Part shown: positions 1 through 8,327 of the stretch, piece by piece
How the letters are laid out: the number at the start of each line of letters is the position of its first letter
Numbering within the stretch: the stretch's first letter is position 1
Source: Reyranella sp.
GTDB taxonomy: Bacteria > Pseudomonadota > Alphaproteobacteria > Reyranellales > Reyranellaceae
Assembly: GCA_019745575.1 (NCBI GenBank)
Contig: JAIETA010000061.1
Location: forward strand, 1-39,403
Direction of reading: 5' to 3'
Length of the DNA stretch: 39,403 bases
Translations under genes and position numbers: made by a program
Notes under the pieces: model-generated
Seen by the model: the letters and a program-made list of their open reading frames with translations, nothing else
Database searches by the model: none
What the model was told of the DNA's origin: nothing

Positions 1-1187
1 GCGGGCGCCGGGGCGGGCGCTGTGGCGGGCGGCGCGGGCGATGGCGGCGCCGTCGCGGCTGGCGGCGCGACCTCGGCAACTGGACGGGCGGCAGGCGGTG
101 CCCCGGCGATCAAGTCACGAAGCTCTGGTTGAAAGCGCCAGAGCGCCGCCAGCGTGCCGGCCACCAACAACGTCGCAACCCACCAGGCCGTGCGCAACCG
201 GCGTGGCGGCGGCAACGGCGGCGGGACGGCTTCGGGACCGCTGCGATGGGCGCCACCCAGCCGTGGCGCCGCCGGCGACAGACGGACGGTCGGCGCCTCG
301 TCGGACCGCGGCAGCGCGGGCCCGAACATCGCGCTCCAGGCCGCGATGCTCTGCGGCCGCTGGTCCGGAGCGAAAGCCAGGGCGCGATCGATCGCAACAA
401 GCAGAGTCTGTTCGAAGCGGTCGGCCTGTGTGACCGCGAGCGGCCGGTAGGGATCTGTGCCGACGCGGCCCGCCGCTTCCGGTGGCGGGCTGCCGGCGAC
501 GGCGTGGTGAAGGACGGCGGCGGCGGAATAGATGTCGCTCCATGGCCCCTGCTTGCCGTCGAGCGCGTACTGCTCGATCGGTGCATACTGCGGCGTCAGG
601 ATGCTGGTGAGCGTCCGCGTGCGCCCGCCCATCGCCTGGCGCGCCGCGCCGAAGTCGATCAGCACCGGCACGCCATCATGCCGGACGATGATGTTGGACG
701 GCTTGATGTCGCGATGGAGGAAGCCCTGGGCATGCACGGCGCCGAGGCCGCTCAGCAGCCCCTCGGCCAGCCGGCGCACCTCGTCGGGCTGCAGCCGCCG
801 ACCGGACATGCGCAGGAGCTCCGCCACGCTGCGGCCATCCTCGAACTCCATGACCGTGTAGGCAGTGCCATTGGCCTCGAAGTAGCGCAGTACCGGCACG
901 ATGTGGGCGTGGCGGAACCGCGCCAGCGCCCGCGCCTCGTCGAGGAAGCGGTCGCGACCCCATGCGAAGTCGTCGGCGAAGCGTGTGCCGCGCGGTGCCA
1001 CCGTGCCACCCGCACGACGCAAGGCGAATTCGACCGGAAAGTATTCCTTGATGGCGACGAACTTTGCGAGCTGGGCATCGAAGGCGCGGTAGGTGATGCC
1101 GAAGCCGCCGTGCCCGATGACGGCATCGAGCCGATAGTCGCCGAGCCGCGTCCCGAGCGGCAGAGCCTGATCGTTGTCGGATGTCAT
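1..1187 (-). CDS. Ser/Thr protein kinase, membrane-anchored, C-terminus beyond window
   Basis: Hanks-type kinase that would transfer phosphate from ATP to Ser/Thr on a partner protein; the partner is unknown. Seen in 395 visible codons: glycine-rich loop GHGGFG (25-30), ATP lysine K47 in AIKEYFP, helix-C glutamate E84, catalytic loop HRDIKPSN (D160, K162, N165) and DFGAAR with D178. All catalytic residues are intact. After the kinase domain (to about residue 290) comes a Pro-rich linker, one membrane span (about 334-350), then an Ala/Pro-rich tail running off the window, so the kinase domain should face the cytoplasm and the tail the periplasm. The start is the ATG at 1185-1187, which matches the expected distance to the glycine loop; there is no strong Shine-Dalgarno. 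The missing 3' part could carry a sensor or effector domain. Confidence 0.9.
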   Translation of the reverse strand, partial: MTSDNDQALPLGTRLGDYRLDAVIGHGGFGITYRAFDAQLAKFVAIKEYFPVEFALRRAGGTVAPRGTRFADDFAWGRDRFLDEARALARFRHAHIVPVLRYFEANGTAYTVMEFEDGRSVAELLRMSGRRLQPDEVRRLAEGLLSGLGAVHAQGFLHRDIKPSNIIVRHDGVPVLIDFGAARQAMGGRTRTLTSILTPQYAPIEQYALDGKQGPWSDIYSAAAVLHHAVAGSPPPEAAGRVGTDPYRPLAVTQADRFEQTLLVAIDRALAFAPDQRPQSIAAWSAMFGPALPRSDEAPTVRLSPAAPRLGGAHRSGPEAVPPPLPPPRRLRTAWWVATLLVAGTLAALWRFQPELRDLIAGAPPAARPVAEVAPPAATAPPSPAPPATAPAPAP

Positions 1188-1288
1188 GGTCACACGCAAC
1201 CTGACGCCCTAGATGCGCGTTCCCGGCCGGGCGCACAAGCGCGGCGACAGCCGCGGCACCCCTATTGAGCCTGCAGATTCTTCAGGGT

Positions 1289-1471
1289 TCAGCGCGAGCC
1301 GGCGGTCACAGCGCCGGCGCCGCGGCCGGCCGAGGCGTCGCGGAGGTCGGGCACGAACTGAATCACCAGGAGCGCGAGGCAGAGACCGATAGCGGTCAGC
1401 ACGGTGGCGGGCCGGGTGCGCAGGTACGGGGTGGGAAGATCGGCGTTTGGCGCCCGACGTTCGTCCGGCAT
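1289..1471 (-). CDS. Small single-span membrane protein, unknown function
   Basis: A 60-residue protein with a charged, Pro-rich N-terminus (1-21), one hydrophobic segment at about 23-40 (TVLTAIGLCLALLVIQFV) and a Gly/Ala-rich C-terminus. The ATG at 1469-1471 is preferred over an in-frame TTG at 1486 because GGAG at 1481-1484 lies 9 nt upstream. I recognise no family. It lies 101 bp upstream of the kinase gene on the same strand and might be co-transcribed with it. The start signal and a plausible transmembrane helix support it, but a gene this short could still be spurious. Confidence 0.5.
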   Translation of the reverse strand: MPDERRAPNADLPTPYLRTRPATVLTAIGLCLALLVIQFVPDLRDASAGRGAGAVTAGSR

Positions 1472-1757
1472 GGCGGACCACTCCAAAAATCACTTCGAAA
1501 AACAATGGCCAAAAAGCCCCAAATAACGGGCCGAGCCTGTATGAAATGTATCAAATCCTCGCCATCCAATCAAGAAAAATCGTTCTATCGCAATACCTTA
1601 ACCGGAACTGTAACAATCTTGCTGGAACACACAACAGGTCGCGGCTTCAAGGCCGCGGCGCCACTTCCTATGGGCCAAGAGGCGCCGCCAACATCGGTCG
1701 CGATATTGCCGCCAAGGCGGAGTAGGATCGCCGCTCACCGCATGGGAACCCACCGCC
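1472..1757. other. A+T-richer divergent intergenic region
   Basis: This 286-bp gap separates the small membrane protein (minus) from the SDR gene (plus). It is clearly richer in A+T than its surroundings, especially 1490-1620, as expected for two divergent promoters. A short inverted repeat, CGCGGC (1640-1645) with GCCGCG (1652-1657), has no following T-run, so it is not an obvious terminator. No convincing -35/-10 pair or gene was found. Confidence 0.5.
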
Positions 1758-2513
1758 ATGAAGCCCGCGCCCCTCTACGACAATGCCCGAACCCTGGTGC
1801 TGACCGGTGCGAGTCGCGGCATCGGCCATGCGACCGTCAAGAAGTTCAGCGCCGGCGGCTGGCGGGTCATCACCGTCTCGCGGCAGCCGTTCAGCGCCCT
1901 CTGCCCGTGGCCGGGCGGCGACAAGAACCATGTCCAGATCGACCTCGCCGAACCCGACGACGTAAGCCGCGGCATCGACGACATCCGAGAGCGACTGGCC
2001 GGCGGCCGGCTCGATGCCCTGGTCAACAATGCCGCGATCTCGCCCAAGGACGAGGCCGGCGGCCGGCTGGGCGCCATCGACACGCCGTTCGGACTCTGGC
2101 AGCGCGTCTTCAACGTGAACTTCTTCGCGCCGGTCGCGCTGGCACGCGGCCTGATGACCGAACTGGCCGAGGCCCGCGGCTGCGTCGTCAACGTCACCTC
2201 GATCGCCGGCAGCCGTGTCCATCCCTTCGCCGGATCGGCCTACGCCACCTCGAAGGCGGCGCTGGCGGCGCTTACCCGCGAGATGGCGCACGACTTCGGC
2301 CCGCGCGGCATTCGCGTCAACGCCATCGCCCCGGGCGAGATCGACACCGCAATTCTCTCACCGGGCACCGAACAGATCGTCGAAGAGCAGATCCCCATGC
2401 GCCGCCTCGGCACGCCGGACGAGGTCGCCGACGTGATCCACTTCCTGTGCGAGAAGGGCGCGAGCTACGTTTCGGGCGCCGAGATCCAGATCAACGGCGG
2501 CCAGCACGTATAG
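1758..2513 (+). CDS. Short-chain dehydrogenase/reductase (classical SDR)
   Basis: NAD(P)-dependent oxidoreductase of the classical SDR family, 251 residues, a usual length. Visible motifs are the cofactor loop TGASRGIG (16-23), the structural NNAA (90-93), the catalytic set S148, Y162 and K166 (YATSK), and the PG turn at 192-193. The C-terminal [10 protein letters not shown] stretch is typical of 3-oxoacyl-ACP-reductase-like members, but the substrate cannot be deduced. The start follows GGGAA with about 9 nt spacing. It is first in a close run with the DUF1445 gene (22 bp downstream) and the DUF2848 gene, so it probably acts on a metabolite handled by those two proteins. Confidence 0.9.
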   Translation: MKPAPLYDNARTLVLTGASRGIGHATVKKFSAGGWRVITVSRQPFSALCPWPGGDKNHVQIDLAEPDDVSRGIDDIRERLAGGRLDALVNNAAISPKDEAGGRLGAIDTPFGLWQRVFNVNFFAPVALARGLMTELAEARGCVVNVTSIAGSRVHPFAGSAYATSKAALAALTREMAHDFGPRGIRVNAIAPGEIDTAILSPGTEQIVEEQIPMRRLGTPDEVADVIHFLCEKGASYVSGAEIQINGGQHV

Positions 2514-2535
2514 GCCGCGCGTTCAGGAGACCACC

Positions 2536-3339
2536 ATGGACACCACGATCACCACATTGAAGGGCGAGACCGGCCGCGACGCGCGCCGCCGCATCCGCGC
2601 CGGCGGCCACCGCCTGCCGACATCCGGCATGGCGCCGGGCTACGTGCAGGGCAACCTGGCCGTCCTGCCGCGGGAGTTCGCCGCCGACTTCGCGCGCTTC
2701 TGCCAGCTCAACCCGAAGCCCTGCCCGCTGCTCGCCTCGTCAGAGCCGGGCGACCCGCGCCTGCCGGCACTGGGCGAAGACCTCGACATCCGCACCGACA
2801 TCCCGCTCTACCGCGTCTGGAAGAACGGCGAACTGGTCGAAGAAGTGACCGATCTCAAGGGCGTGTGGCGCGACGATCTGGTGTCGTTCGTGCTGGGCTG
2901 CTCGTTCTCCTTCGAGGAGGCGCTGATCGAGAACGGCCTCGAGCTGCGCCACCAGACCTGCAACAGCAACGTGCCGATGTACCGGACCAACATCCAGTGC
3001 AAGCCGAGCGGCCCGTTCCACGGACCGATGGTGGTCTCGATGCGGCCGTTCAGGCCGGCCGACGCCATCCGCGCAGTGCAGGTCACGACACGCTTTCCCT
3101 CGGTGCACGGTGCGCCGGTGCATCTCGGCAAGCCCGAGCTGATCGGCATAAAGGACATCGCCAAGCCCGACTACGGCGACGCCGTGCCGGTGCGCGACGA
3201 CGAGTTGCCCGTGTTCTGGGCCTGCGGCGTCACCCCGCAGTCGGTTGTGGCTACGGTGAAGCCTGCATTCTGCATCACTCACGCCCCGGGCTACATGCTG
3301 GTGACCGACCTGCTGAACTCGCAGCTCGCCGTTCTCTGA
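2536..3339 (+). CDS. DUF1445 / UPF0317 family putative hydro-lyase (D-glutamate cyclase-like)
   Basis: A 267-residue protein of the UPF0317/DUF1445 family, the family that also forms one domain of mammalian mitochondrial D-glutamate cyclase. Bacterial members are labelled putative hydro-lyases. The conserved blocks are all present: [10 protein letters not shown] (121-130), NVPMYRTNI (145-153), [10 protein letters not shown] (163-172), HGAPVHLG (191-198), FWACGVTPQ (227-235) and [12 protein letters not shown] (247-258). A clear ribosome site, CAGGAGACCACC, precedes the ATG. It lies 22 bp after the SDR gene and 2 bp before the DUF2848 gene, so the three are very likely one transcript. The family call is firm; the reaction here is unknown. 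Confidence 0.88.
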   Translation: MDTTITTLKGETGRDARRRIRAGGHRLPTSGMAPGYVQGNLAVLPREFAADFARFCQLNPKPCPLLASSEPGDPRLPALGEDLDIRTDIPLYRVWKNGELVEEVTDLKGVWRDDLVSFVLGCSFSFEEALIENGLELRHQTCNSNVPMYRTNIQCKPSGPFHGPMVVSMRPFRPADAIRAVQVTTRFPSVHGAPVHLGKPELIGIKDIAKPDYGDAVPVRDDELPVFWACGVTPQSVVATVKPAFCITHAPGYMLVTDLLNSQLAVL

Positions 3340-3341
3340 CC

Positions 3342-4028
3342 ATGGCACACCTGGAATTCGACGGCCACGCCAAGGGCGCGGTCGAGAAAGTAGCTGTCGA
3401 GATCGAGACTCTGGTGATCGCCGGCTGGACCGGCCGCGACGTGGCCGCGCTCAATCATCACATCGAGGAGCTGAAGGCGATCGGCGTCGAACCGCCGTCG
3501 CGGGTGCCGATCTACTACCGTGCCGCGGCGCAGATGCTGACCCAGGCCGACCGCATCCAGGTGCTGGGCGACGACAGTTCGGGCGAGGTAGAGCCGGTGC
3601 TGATCGGCGCCGCCGACCGGCTCTGGGTGACGCTGGGCGCCGATCACACCGACCGCAAGGTCGAGAGCTACGGCATCGCCGTCTCCAAGCAGATGTGCGC
3701 CAAGCCGGTCGGCCGCACCGCTTGGCGCTTCGAGGAAGTCGAGCCGCACTGGGACAGGCTGATGCTGCGCAGCTTCATCCGGGAGGACGGCAGGCGCGTC
3801 CTCTACCAGGAAGGACCGCTCGCCCGGATCCGCGACCCGCGCGACCTCATCCTTGGCTGGCGGGACGACAAGCGACTGCCCATGGGGACCGTCATGTTCC
3901 TGGGCACCATGCCGGCGATCGGCAAGATCAGGCCGTCGCCGCGCTTCGAGATGGAACTCGAAGATCCGGTGCTCGGACGCAAGCTCGTCCACGGCTACGA
4001 CATTCAGGCCCTGCCCGTCGTCTCCTGA
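3342..4028 (+). CDS. DUF2848 family protein
   Basis: A 228-residue protein that I recognise as DUF2848. Characteristic stretches are RVPIYYR (54-60), TLGADHTDR (97-105), KPVGRTAW (121-128) and LGTMPAIGKIRPSPRFEMEL (187-206). The C-terminal blocks recall the fumarylacetoacetate-hydrolase fold, so a hydrolase or decarboxylase acting on a small keto-acid is possible, but this is inference. The start at 3342, two bases after the DUF1445 stop, gives the usual family length; longer in-frame upstream starts would lie inside the DUF1445 gene. Shine-Dalgarno is weak, consistent with translational coupling. The last 25 bp overlap the convergent hydrolase gene. Confidence 0.82.
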   Translation: MAHLEFDGHAKGAVEKVAVEIETLVIAGWTGRDVAALNHHIEELKAIGVEPPSRVPIYYRAAAQMLTQADRIQVLGDDSSGEVEPVLIGAADRLWVTLGADHTDRKVESYGIAVSKQMCAKPVGRTAWRFEEVEPHWDRLMLRSFIREDGRRVLYQEGPLARIRDPRDLILGWRDDKRLPMGTVMFLGTMPAIGKIRPSPRFEMELEDPVLGRKLVHGYDIQALPVVS

Positions 4029-4837
4029 GCGGCGACGAATTCCGCGATCGCCGCCACGACGGCGGGATCGGCCAGCAGCCGGTTGTGCCCCAGCCCGCGC
4101 GTGACCATCAGCTCGGCGCCAGGCAGCACGTGGGCGGCGCGCGCCGCCTCGACGACCGGCACCTGGCGGTCGTTCTGGTCGTGGATCAGCAGGATCGGCA
4201 AGGACAACAGCGGAGCTACTCGTCTGACGTCGAAGTCCGCGGCAGGCTGGCCGACATGGCGCTCGACCGACGCCAGGAAGGCATCGGTGGCACGCCTAGA
4301 AAGCCTCACGGTGCCGGCGAAGCCCCGCAGCACCCGCTCCAGCGCACTGGGCGCCGAGACAAGGGCGATGCGGCCAACGCCGCCGCGTTGCGCCACGGCA
4401 TAGAGGCTGGCCGCCGCGCCCAGCGAGTGGCCGACGACCGCATGGACCGGACCGAGCCGGCCGAGGGCCAGGCCGACGGCGTGCGCGAACGTCGCGGGAG
4501 ACGCCTCATCGCCCCCTGAGGCGCCGTGTGCCGGCATGTCGAGCGCCACCGCCGCAAAACCGTGGCCGGTCAGTGCGTCGATCACGGCGCCGAACTGGGC
4601 AGGGCTGCCCTCGAAGCCATGCGCCAGGAGGACGGTTGGTCCCTCACCCCAGCGCCACGCCACCAGCCCTTCGCCAAGATTGAGTCGTGCATCAGCGGTA
4701 GGCAGGTCGAGCACCGGCGGTGCACGGACATTTTTGCGCGGATGCAGCATCAGCCGCCTGAAGAAGGGCGCCACCAGCGTCGGCGCGATGTGGCTCGCGG
4801 CGGCGAGAGCGGCGATCGGCAGGGGAAGAGCGGACAT
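4004..4837 (-). CDS. Alpha/beta hydrolase fold protein
   Basis: A 277-residue serine hydrolase of unknown substrate. The oxyanion-loop motif AHGFEGSP (72-79), nucleophile elbow GHSLGA (136-141, S138), acid residue D223 in HDQNDRQVP and H251 in GLGHNRLL form a complete triad. The N-terminal 30 residues are hydrophobic (ALPLPIAALAAASHIAPTLV) and could be a membrane anchor or amphipathic helix rather than a cleaved signal. The start at 4837 follows CCGGAG with 8 nt spacing; an in-frame start near 5026 would need a basic extension unlike this family. It is transcribed divergently from the CoA-transferase gene and converges on DUF2848 with a 25-bp overlap. Confidence 0.85.
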   Translation of the reverse strand: MSALPLPIAALAAASHIAPTLVAPFFRRLMLHPRKNVRAPPVLDLPTADARLNLGEGLVAWRWGEGPTVLLAHGFEGSPAQFGAVIDALTGHGFAAVALDMPAHGASGGDEASPATFAHAVGLALGRLGPVHAVVGHSLGAAASLYAVAQRGGVGRIALVSAPSALERVLRGFAGTVRLSRRATDAFLASVERHVGQPAADFDVRRVAPLLSLPILLIHDQNDRQVPVVEAARAAHVLPGAELMVTRGLGHNRLLADPAVVAAIAEFVAAQETTGRA

Positions 4838-4979
4838 GGCGCACTCCGGGTTAAGTGTATTTGCACTTTTCTGACGCATCGGCCGGCCGACCTCAAACGA
4901 ACTTGTCTGCCGCTTTACGTAACTTTTCTTCATGCGCGCATGGCTTCCTTGCAGCGCAGGCCTTGCATGGGCGGCGGCG

Positions 4980-4995
4980 GTAAACGTACGTTCAC
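4980..4995. promoter_or_regulatory. 16-bp near-perfect palindrome upstream of the CoA-transferase gene
   Basis: GTAAACGTACGTTCAC contains the perfect 10-bp palindrome AACGTACGTT (4983-4992) and is symmetric at 7 of 8 base pairs over 16 bp. It ends a few bases before the ribosome-binding site (GGGAGGA) of the CoA-transferase gene. A second palindrome sharing the TACGTA-type core, TTACGTAA, lies at 4915-4922. Both sit in the 181-bp divergent region and could be operator sites, but no regulator gene is adjacent. Confidence 0.35.
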
Positions 4996-5018
4996 GCCCT
5001 TGGGAGGACACCGCGACG

Positions 5019-6218
5019 ATGGTCAAAGGCGCTTACGACGGCATCACCGTTCTCGACTTCACGCAGGGCATCGCCGGGCCGCACGCCTCGATGCTGCTCG
5101 CCCTGCATGGCGCCGACGTCATCAAGATCGAGCCGCCGGAAGGCGACTGGGGCCGGGCGCTGGGCGAGCTGAAAGGCGACCACTGCGCCCATTCGGTGGC
5201 CTTCAACCGCGGCAAACGCAGCATCGCCCTCGACCTGAAGTCGCCCGACGGCATCGCCGTCGTCCGCAAGCTCGCGGCCAAGGCCCAGGTGGTGATGGAG
5301 AGCTTCCGTCCCGGCGTGATCCAGCGCCTGGGCTTCGGCTACGAGGACATCAGGAAGGTCAATCCGAACGTCATCTATTGCTCGGTGTCGGGTTTCGGCC
5401 AGACCGGCCCCTACAGCAAACGTCCCACCGTCGACGGCCTCATCCAGGCCTTCAGCGGCATGATGGTGATGAACAAGATGCCGGACGGCACTCCGTGGCG
5501 GCAGGGCATGATCGCCGTCGACGTCACCACTGGCCTCTACACCTTCCAGGCCCTTGCTGCGGCATTGATGCGCCAGTTCCGCTACGGCGAGGGCAGCTAC
5601 ATCGACTCCAGCCTGATGCGCGCGGCAGCGGCCTTCCAGGGCGCCAAGCTGATGGAGTGGGTGTTTTCCAAGGGTGCACCGCCAGTGCTCTACATGCCGG
5701 CCGGCAGCTACAAGTCGAAGAACGGCTACATCATGGTGAGCGCCATGCGGCCCCACCATTTCCGCCTGCTGTTCGAGCTGATCGGCCGCCACGACATCGC
5801 CGAGGATCCCGATCTGCAGAGCCACGAAGATCGCATCAGGAACGCCGCCAAGATCGTCAAGGCGCTGAACGAGACCATGCCGACCAAGACCACCGAGGAG
5901 TGGATCGCGATCCTGCAGCCCAAGGACGTGTTCTGCGAGCGGGTTAACAATTACACGGATTATCTCGACCATCCGCACGTAAAGGAGTCGGGCGCGATCG
6001 ACTGGATCGAGCAGGCGGGCTTCGGCCGCATGCCCGTCGCCAACATCCCGGGCCTTCCGCCGGCGGCGAGCCATCCGCCGCAGCAGCACGCCCCGCATAT
6101 CGGCGAGGATGGGCCGGACATCCTGCGCGAACTGGGATTCGACATGGCCGAGATCGACGCCATGCTGGCGCGCGGCGGCGTGCGACCGCCGGCCCCGACG
6201 GTCAAAGCGGCGGAGTAG
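5019..6218 (+). CDS. CaiB/BaiF family (class III) CoA-transferase
   Basis: Family III CoA-transferase, 399 residues, moving CoA between carboxylic acids through an aspartyl-CoA intermediate. The start LDFTQGIAGPHASMLLALHG (12-31), the cofactor-region motif IKIEPPEGD (35-43), NRGKRSIALDLK (63-74) and SGFGQTGPY (124-132) are family hallmarks. The likely catalytic aspartate is D168 in AVDVTTGLY, aligned by motif with D169 of formyl-CoA transferase. The start at 5019 follows a strong GGGAGGA with 11 nt spacing; a longer in-frame ORF reaches 4932 but lacks such a site. The substrate is unknown, and the downstream kinase-like gene on the other strand overlaps its last 17 bp. Confidence 0.92.
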   Translation: MVKGAYDGITVLDFTQGIAGPHASMLLALHGADVIKIEPPEGDWGRALGELKGDHCAHSVAFNRGKRSIALDLKSPDGIAVVRKLAAKAQVVMESFRPGVIQRLGFGYEDIRKVNPNVIYCSVSGFGQTGPYSKRPTVDGLIQAFSGMMVMNKMPDGTPWRQGMIAVDVTTGLYTFQALAAALMRQFRYGEGSYIDSSLMRAAAAFQGAKLMEWVFSKGAPPVLYMPAGSYKSKNGYIMVSAMRPHHFRLLFELIGRHDIAEDPDLQSHEDRIRNAAKIVKALNETMPTKTTEEWIAILQPKDVFCERVNNYTDYLDHPHVKESGAIDWIEQAGFGRMPVANIPGLPPAASHPPQQHAPHIGEDGPDILRELGFDMAEIDAMLARGGVRPPAPTVKAAE

Positions 6219-6744
6219 CCACGAAGCGTTCGACCTCGCGCGCGCTCCTGAGGCGGGCGACCTTCTTCTCGCCGGCGAGGAACCCGCATTCCAGCGCGAA
6301 GCGGTCGCGGTTCCGGCGATGCGTCCGAAGCGCCCACAGCAGGATCGAATCGCGGCTCAGGAAGGCATGGCGCAGCGTTTCGCGGTTGCCCGTGCCCCAC
6401 AGCTCCTCCCGCGTCGCGACCCGGCGGATCGTGCGTCGCAGCAGGCGCCACATGACCAGTGGCAACGGCAGATCGAGCCAGACCAGCGTGTCGGCCGGCC
6501 TCCACACCAGGTCCCGCACTTGGCCGTAGTTGCCGACCACGATCCAGCCCTCGCCCGCCGCATCCAGGGCACCGACCTCGCGCTCGACGCGGTGACGGAA
6601 CAGTTCGAGCGGGGCCGGCTGCCACTCGCGCGCCCAGAACAGGGCGTCGAGCTCGATGACGCGCAGGCCGGTGCGCCGGGCCAGTCGTTCCGCCAGCCAG
6701 CTCTTGCCCGACCCCGTCGTTCCGAAAACTACCACCCGCCGCAT
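6202..6744 (-). CDS. P-loop adenylate kinase-like protein (FlaR/topology-modulation type)
   Basis: A 180-residue NTP-binding protein with Walker A GTTGSGKS (8-15) followed by LAERLARRTG and a short lid, as in the small kinase group often annotated as topology modulation protein or FlaR. WIVVGNY (67-73) and LVWLDLPLPLVMWRLLRR are typical of this group. The phosphate acceptor is unknown. The ATG at 6744 begins exactly at the first strand of the P-loop fold (MRRVVVFG); the ribosome site is weak. It is convergent with the CoA-transferase gene (17-bp overlap) and divergent from the racemase-like gene. Confidence 0.8.
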   Translation of the reverse strand: MRRVVVFGTTGSGKSWLAERLARRTGLRVIELDALFWAREWQPAPLELFRHRVEREVGALDAAGEGWIVVGNYGQVRDLVWRPADTLVWLDLPLPLVMWRLLRRTIRRVATREELWGTGNRETLRHAFLSRDSILLWALRTHRRNRDRFALECGFLAGEKKVARLRSAREVERFVATPPL

Positions 6745-6849
6745 CGCCCGACTTTAGCGTCGGCGCGGCGGTCTCCGCAGGGTCGCTTTTCGCCACACCC
6801 GCCCGCGCGCATGGTTGCCGTCAGCCTGGCGATCAAGGAGAGTCCGACA

Positions 6850-7518
6850 ATGCATATCGGACTCATCGGCGGCATTGGCCCCGCCGCGACGGACTTCTAC
6901 TATCGCGGACTCTATAACCGGCACATGACGGCCGGCTCAGCACTCGAGTGCACCATCGCCCATGCCGACGTGCGCACGATGTCACGCAATCTCGCCGAAG
7001 GCAGGAACCGCGAGCAGGCGGAGATCTTCGCGGGATTGATCGGTCGCATGAAAGCCGCCGGCGCCCAGACGGCCGCCGTGACGTCGATGGGCGGGCATTT
7101 CTGCATCAACGAGCTGCTGCCGATCTCCCCGCTGCCGCTGGTCCACGGCATTCAGGCGGTCAACGCCGCCGTCAGCCGGTCGGGTCTTGGGAAGATCGGC
7201 ATCCTGGGCAACCGGCTTGTCATGGCAACGAGACTCTATGGCGGCATCCCCTCCGTCGAGCTGATGCCACCGGAAGGCGACCTGTTCGACCAGGTGGCCA
7301 CAGCTTACATGGCCATGGCGCAGGCCGGCCGCGTGGTCGACCAGCAGCGCGACGTGTTCTTCAAGGCGGGCGAAGCTTTGATGAAGCGCGGCGCCAAGGC
7401 GATCATGCTGGGCGGCACTGACCTGTTCCTCGCCTTCGAGGATCGCCAGGCGCCCTTCCCGCTGGTCGATTGTGCCGACATCCATGTCGACGCGATCTAC
7501 GCCAAGTCGGTGGCATGA
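6850..7518 (+). CDS. Aspartate/glutamate racemase family protein lacking both catalytic cysteines
   Basis: A 222-residue member of the Asp/Glu racemase fold, starting with HIGLIGGIGPAATDFYYRGL (2-21). Active racemases use two cysteines, in CNTAH-like and GCTE-like motifs. Here the first position reads SMGGH (S79-H83) and the second LGGTD (187-191, G189), so both cysteines appear replaced. The only nearby cysteine, C85, is displaced. The fold is clear but cofactor-independent two-cysteine racemisation is unlikely; it may act as a related lyase or isomerase, or bind ligand only. AAGGAG-type ribosome site upstream of ATG 6850. The NYN gene starts 20 bp after its stop. Confidence 0.8.
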   Translation: MHIGLIGGIGPAATDFYYRGLYNRHMTAGSALECTIAHADVRTMSRNLAEGRNREQAEIFAGLIGRMKAAGAQTAAVTSMGGHFCINELLPISPLPLVHGIQAVNAAVSRSGLGKIGILGNRLVMATRLYGGIPSVELMPPEGDLFDQVATAYMAMAQAGRVVDQQRDVFFKAGEALMKRGAKAIMLGGTDLFLAFEDRQAPFPLVDCADIHVDAIYAKSVA

Positions 7519-7538
7519 CTTTCGGGGGAGCCAAAGAT

Positions 7539-8327
7539 ATGGCCGAAGACACCCACCTGCGCCGATTTGCCGTCCTGATCGATGCCGACAACACCTCGCC
7601 ACGCATCGCCGCCGGCCTGTTCGAGGAGATCGCAAAATTCGGCGAGGCCAGCGTCCGGCGCATCTATGGCGACTTCTCGAGTCCGCGTCTCAAGTCCTGG
7701 GCTGACATCCTGCAGAAATACGCGATCGATCCCTACCAGCAGTTCGCCTACACCACGGGCAAGAACGCCTCCGACATCGCGCTGGTAATCGATGCGATGG
7801 ATCTCCTGCACAGCCGCCGGTTCGACGGCTTCTGCTTGGTTTCCTCGGACAGCGATTTCACGCGCCTCGCTTCGCGGCTGCGCGAGGAAGGCGCCGACGT
7901 CTACGGCTTCGGCGCGCAGAAGACGCCCGAGAGCTTCCGCCAAGCCTGCCGCCGCTTCATCTATACCGAGAACCTGCTGCCTGAGGCGGAAGTCTCCACG
8001 CCCGAAGAAGGGCCGGCGCCGAGAGGCCGCCAGCCAGTCAGCGACGCCATCGCCATCCTGAACAAGGCCATCGCGCAGATGGAGACGGAGGACGGCTGGG
8101 TGGGCCTGGGCGTGGTCGGGCAACGCCTGGCCAACATCGCCTCCGACTTCGATCCGCGCACCTATGGCCATCGCAAGCTGAGCGACCTGGTGCGCCAGAC
8201 CGGCGCTTTCGATATGGACCAGACCGAGGGCCGAGCCGTCCGCATCCGAGCAAAGCCGGTGCCGCCGGCCAAGCCGCGTGGCAGGGCAGCGGCCGGTCCG
8301 CCCCACCGGCGGCCGCCGGTGGCCTGA
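7539..8327 (+). CDS. NYN-domain RNase-like protein with C-terminal OST-HTH/LOTUS domain
   Basis: A 262-residue protein. Residues 10-145 form a NYN (PIN-like, LabA/DUF88) domain with the acidic metal-binding residues D15 and D17 (LIDADN), D79 (NASDIALVID) and D104/D106 (SSDSDF), which points to a metal-dependent ribonuclease. Residues about 165-237 look like an OST-HTH/LOTUS RNA-binding domain (AIAILNKAI, GWVGLGVVGQRL, YGHRKLSDLV). The tail is basic and Pro/Arg-rich. The ATG at 7539 is chosen because GGGGGAG lies about 9 nt upstream; an in-frame ATG at 7515 overlaps the previous stop. The RNA target is unknown. Confidence 0.88.
   Translation: MAEDTHLRRFAVLIDADNTSPRIAAGLFEEIAKFGEASVRRIYGDFSSPRLKSWADILQKYAIDPYQQFAYTTGKNASDIALVIDAMDLLHSRRFDGFCLVSSDSDFTRLASRLREEGADVYGFGAQKTPESFRQACRRFIYTENLLPEAEVSTPEEGPAPRGRQPVSDAIAILNKAIAQMETEDGWVGLGVVGQRLANIASDFDPRTYGHRKLSDLVRQTGAFDMDQTEGRAVRIRAKPVPPAKPRGRAAAGPPHRRPPVA

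Noticed and set aside
129-1268. Long plus-strand reading frame of 379 codons
   Set aside because: It is antisense to the kinase gene, whose frame carries all kinase motifs; the plus-strand translation is an Arg/His-rich shadow typical of G+C-rich DNA.
1598-1612. CtrA-like site TTAA-N7-TTAA in the 1472-1757 gap
   Set aside because: Only the left half (TTAA at 1598-1601) fits; the right half reads TGTA, so the match is weak.
1640-1657. CGCGGC/GCCGCG hairpin as terminator
   Set aside because: No T-run on either side and no gene ends there.
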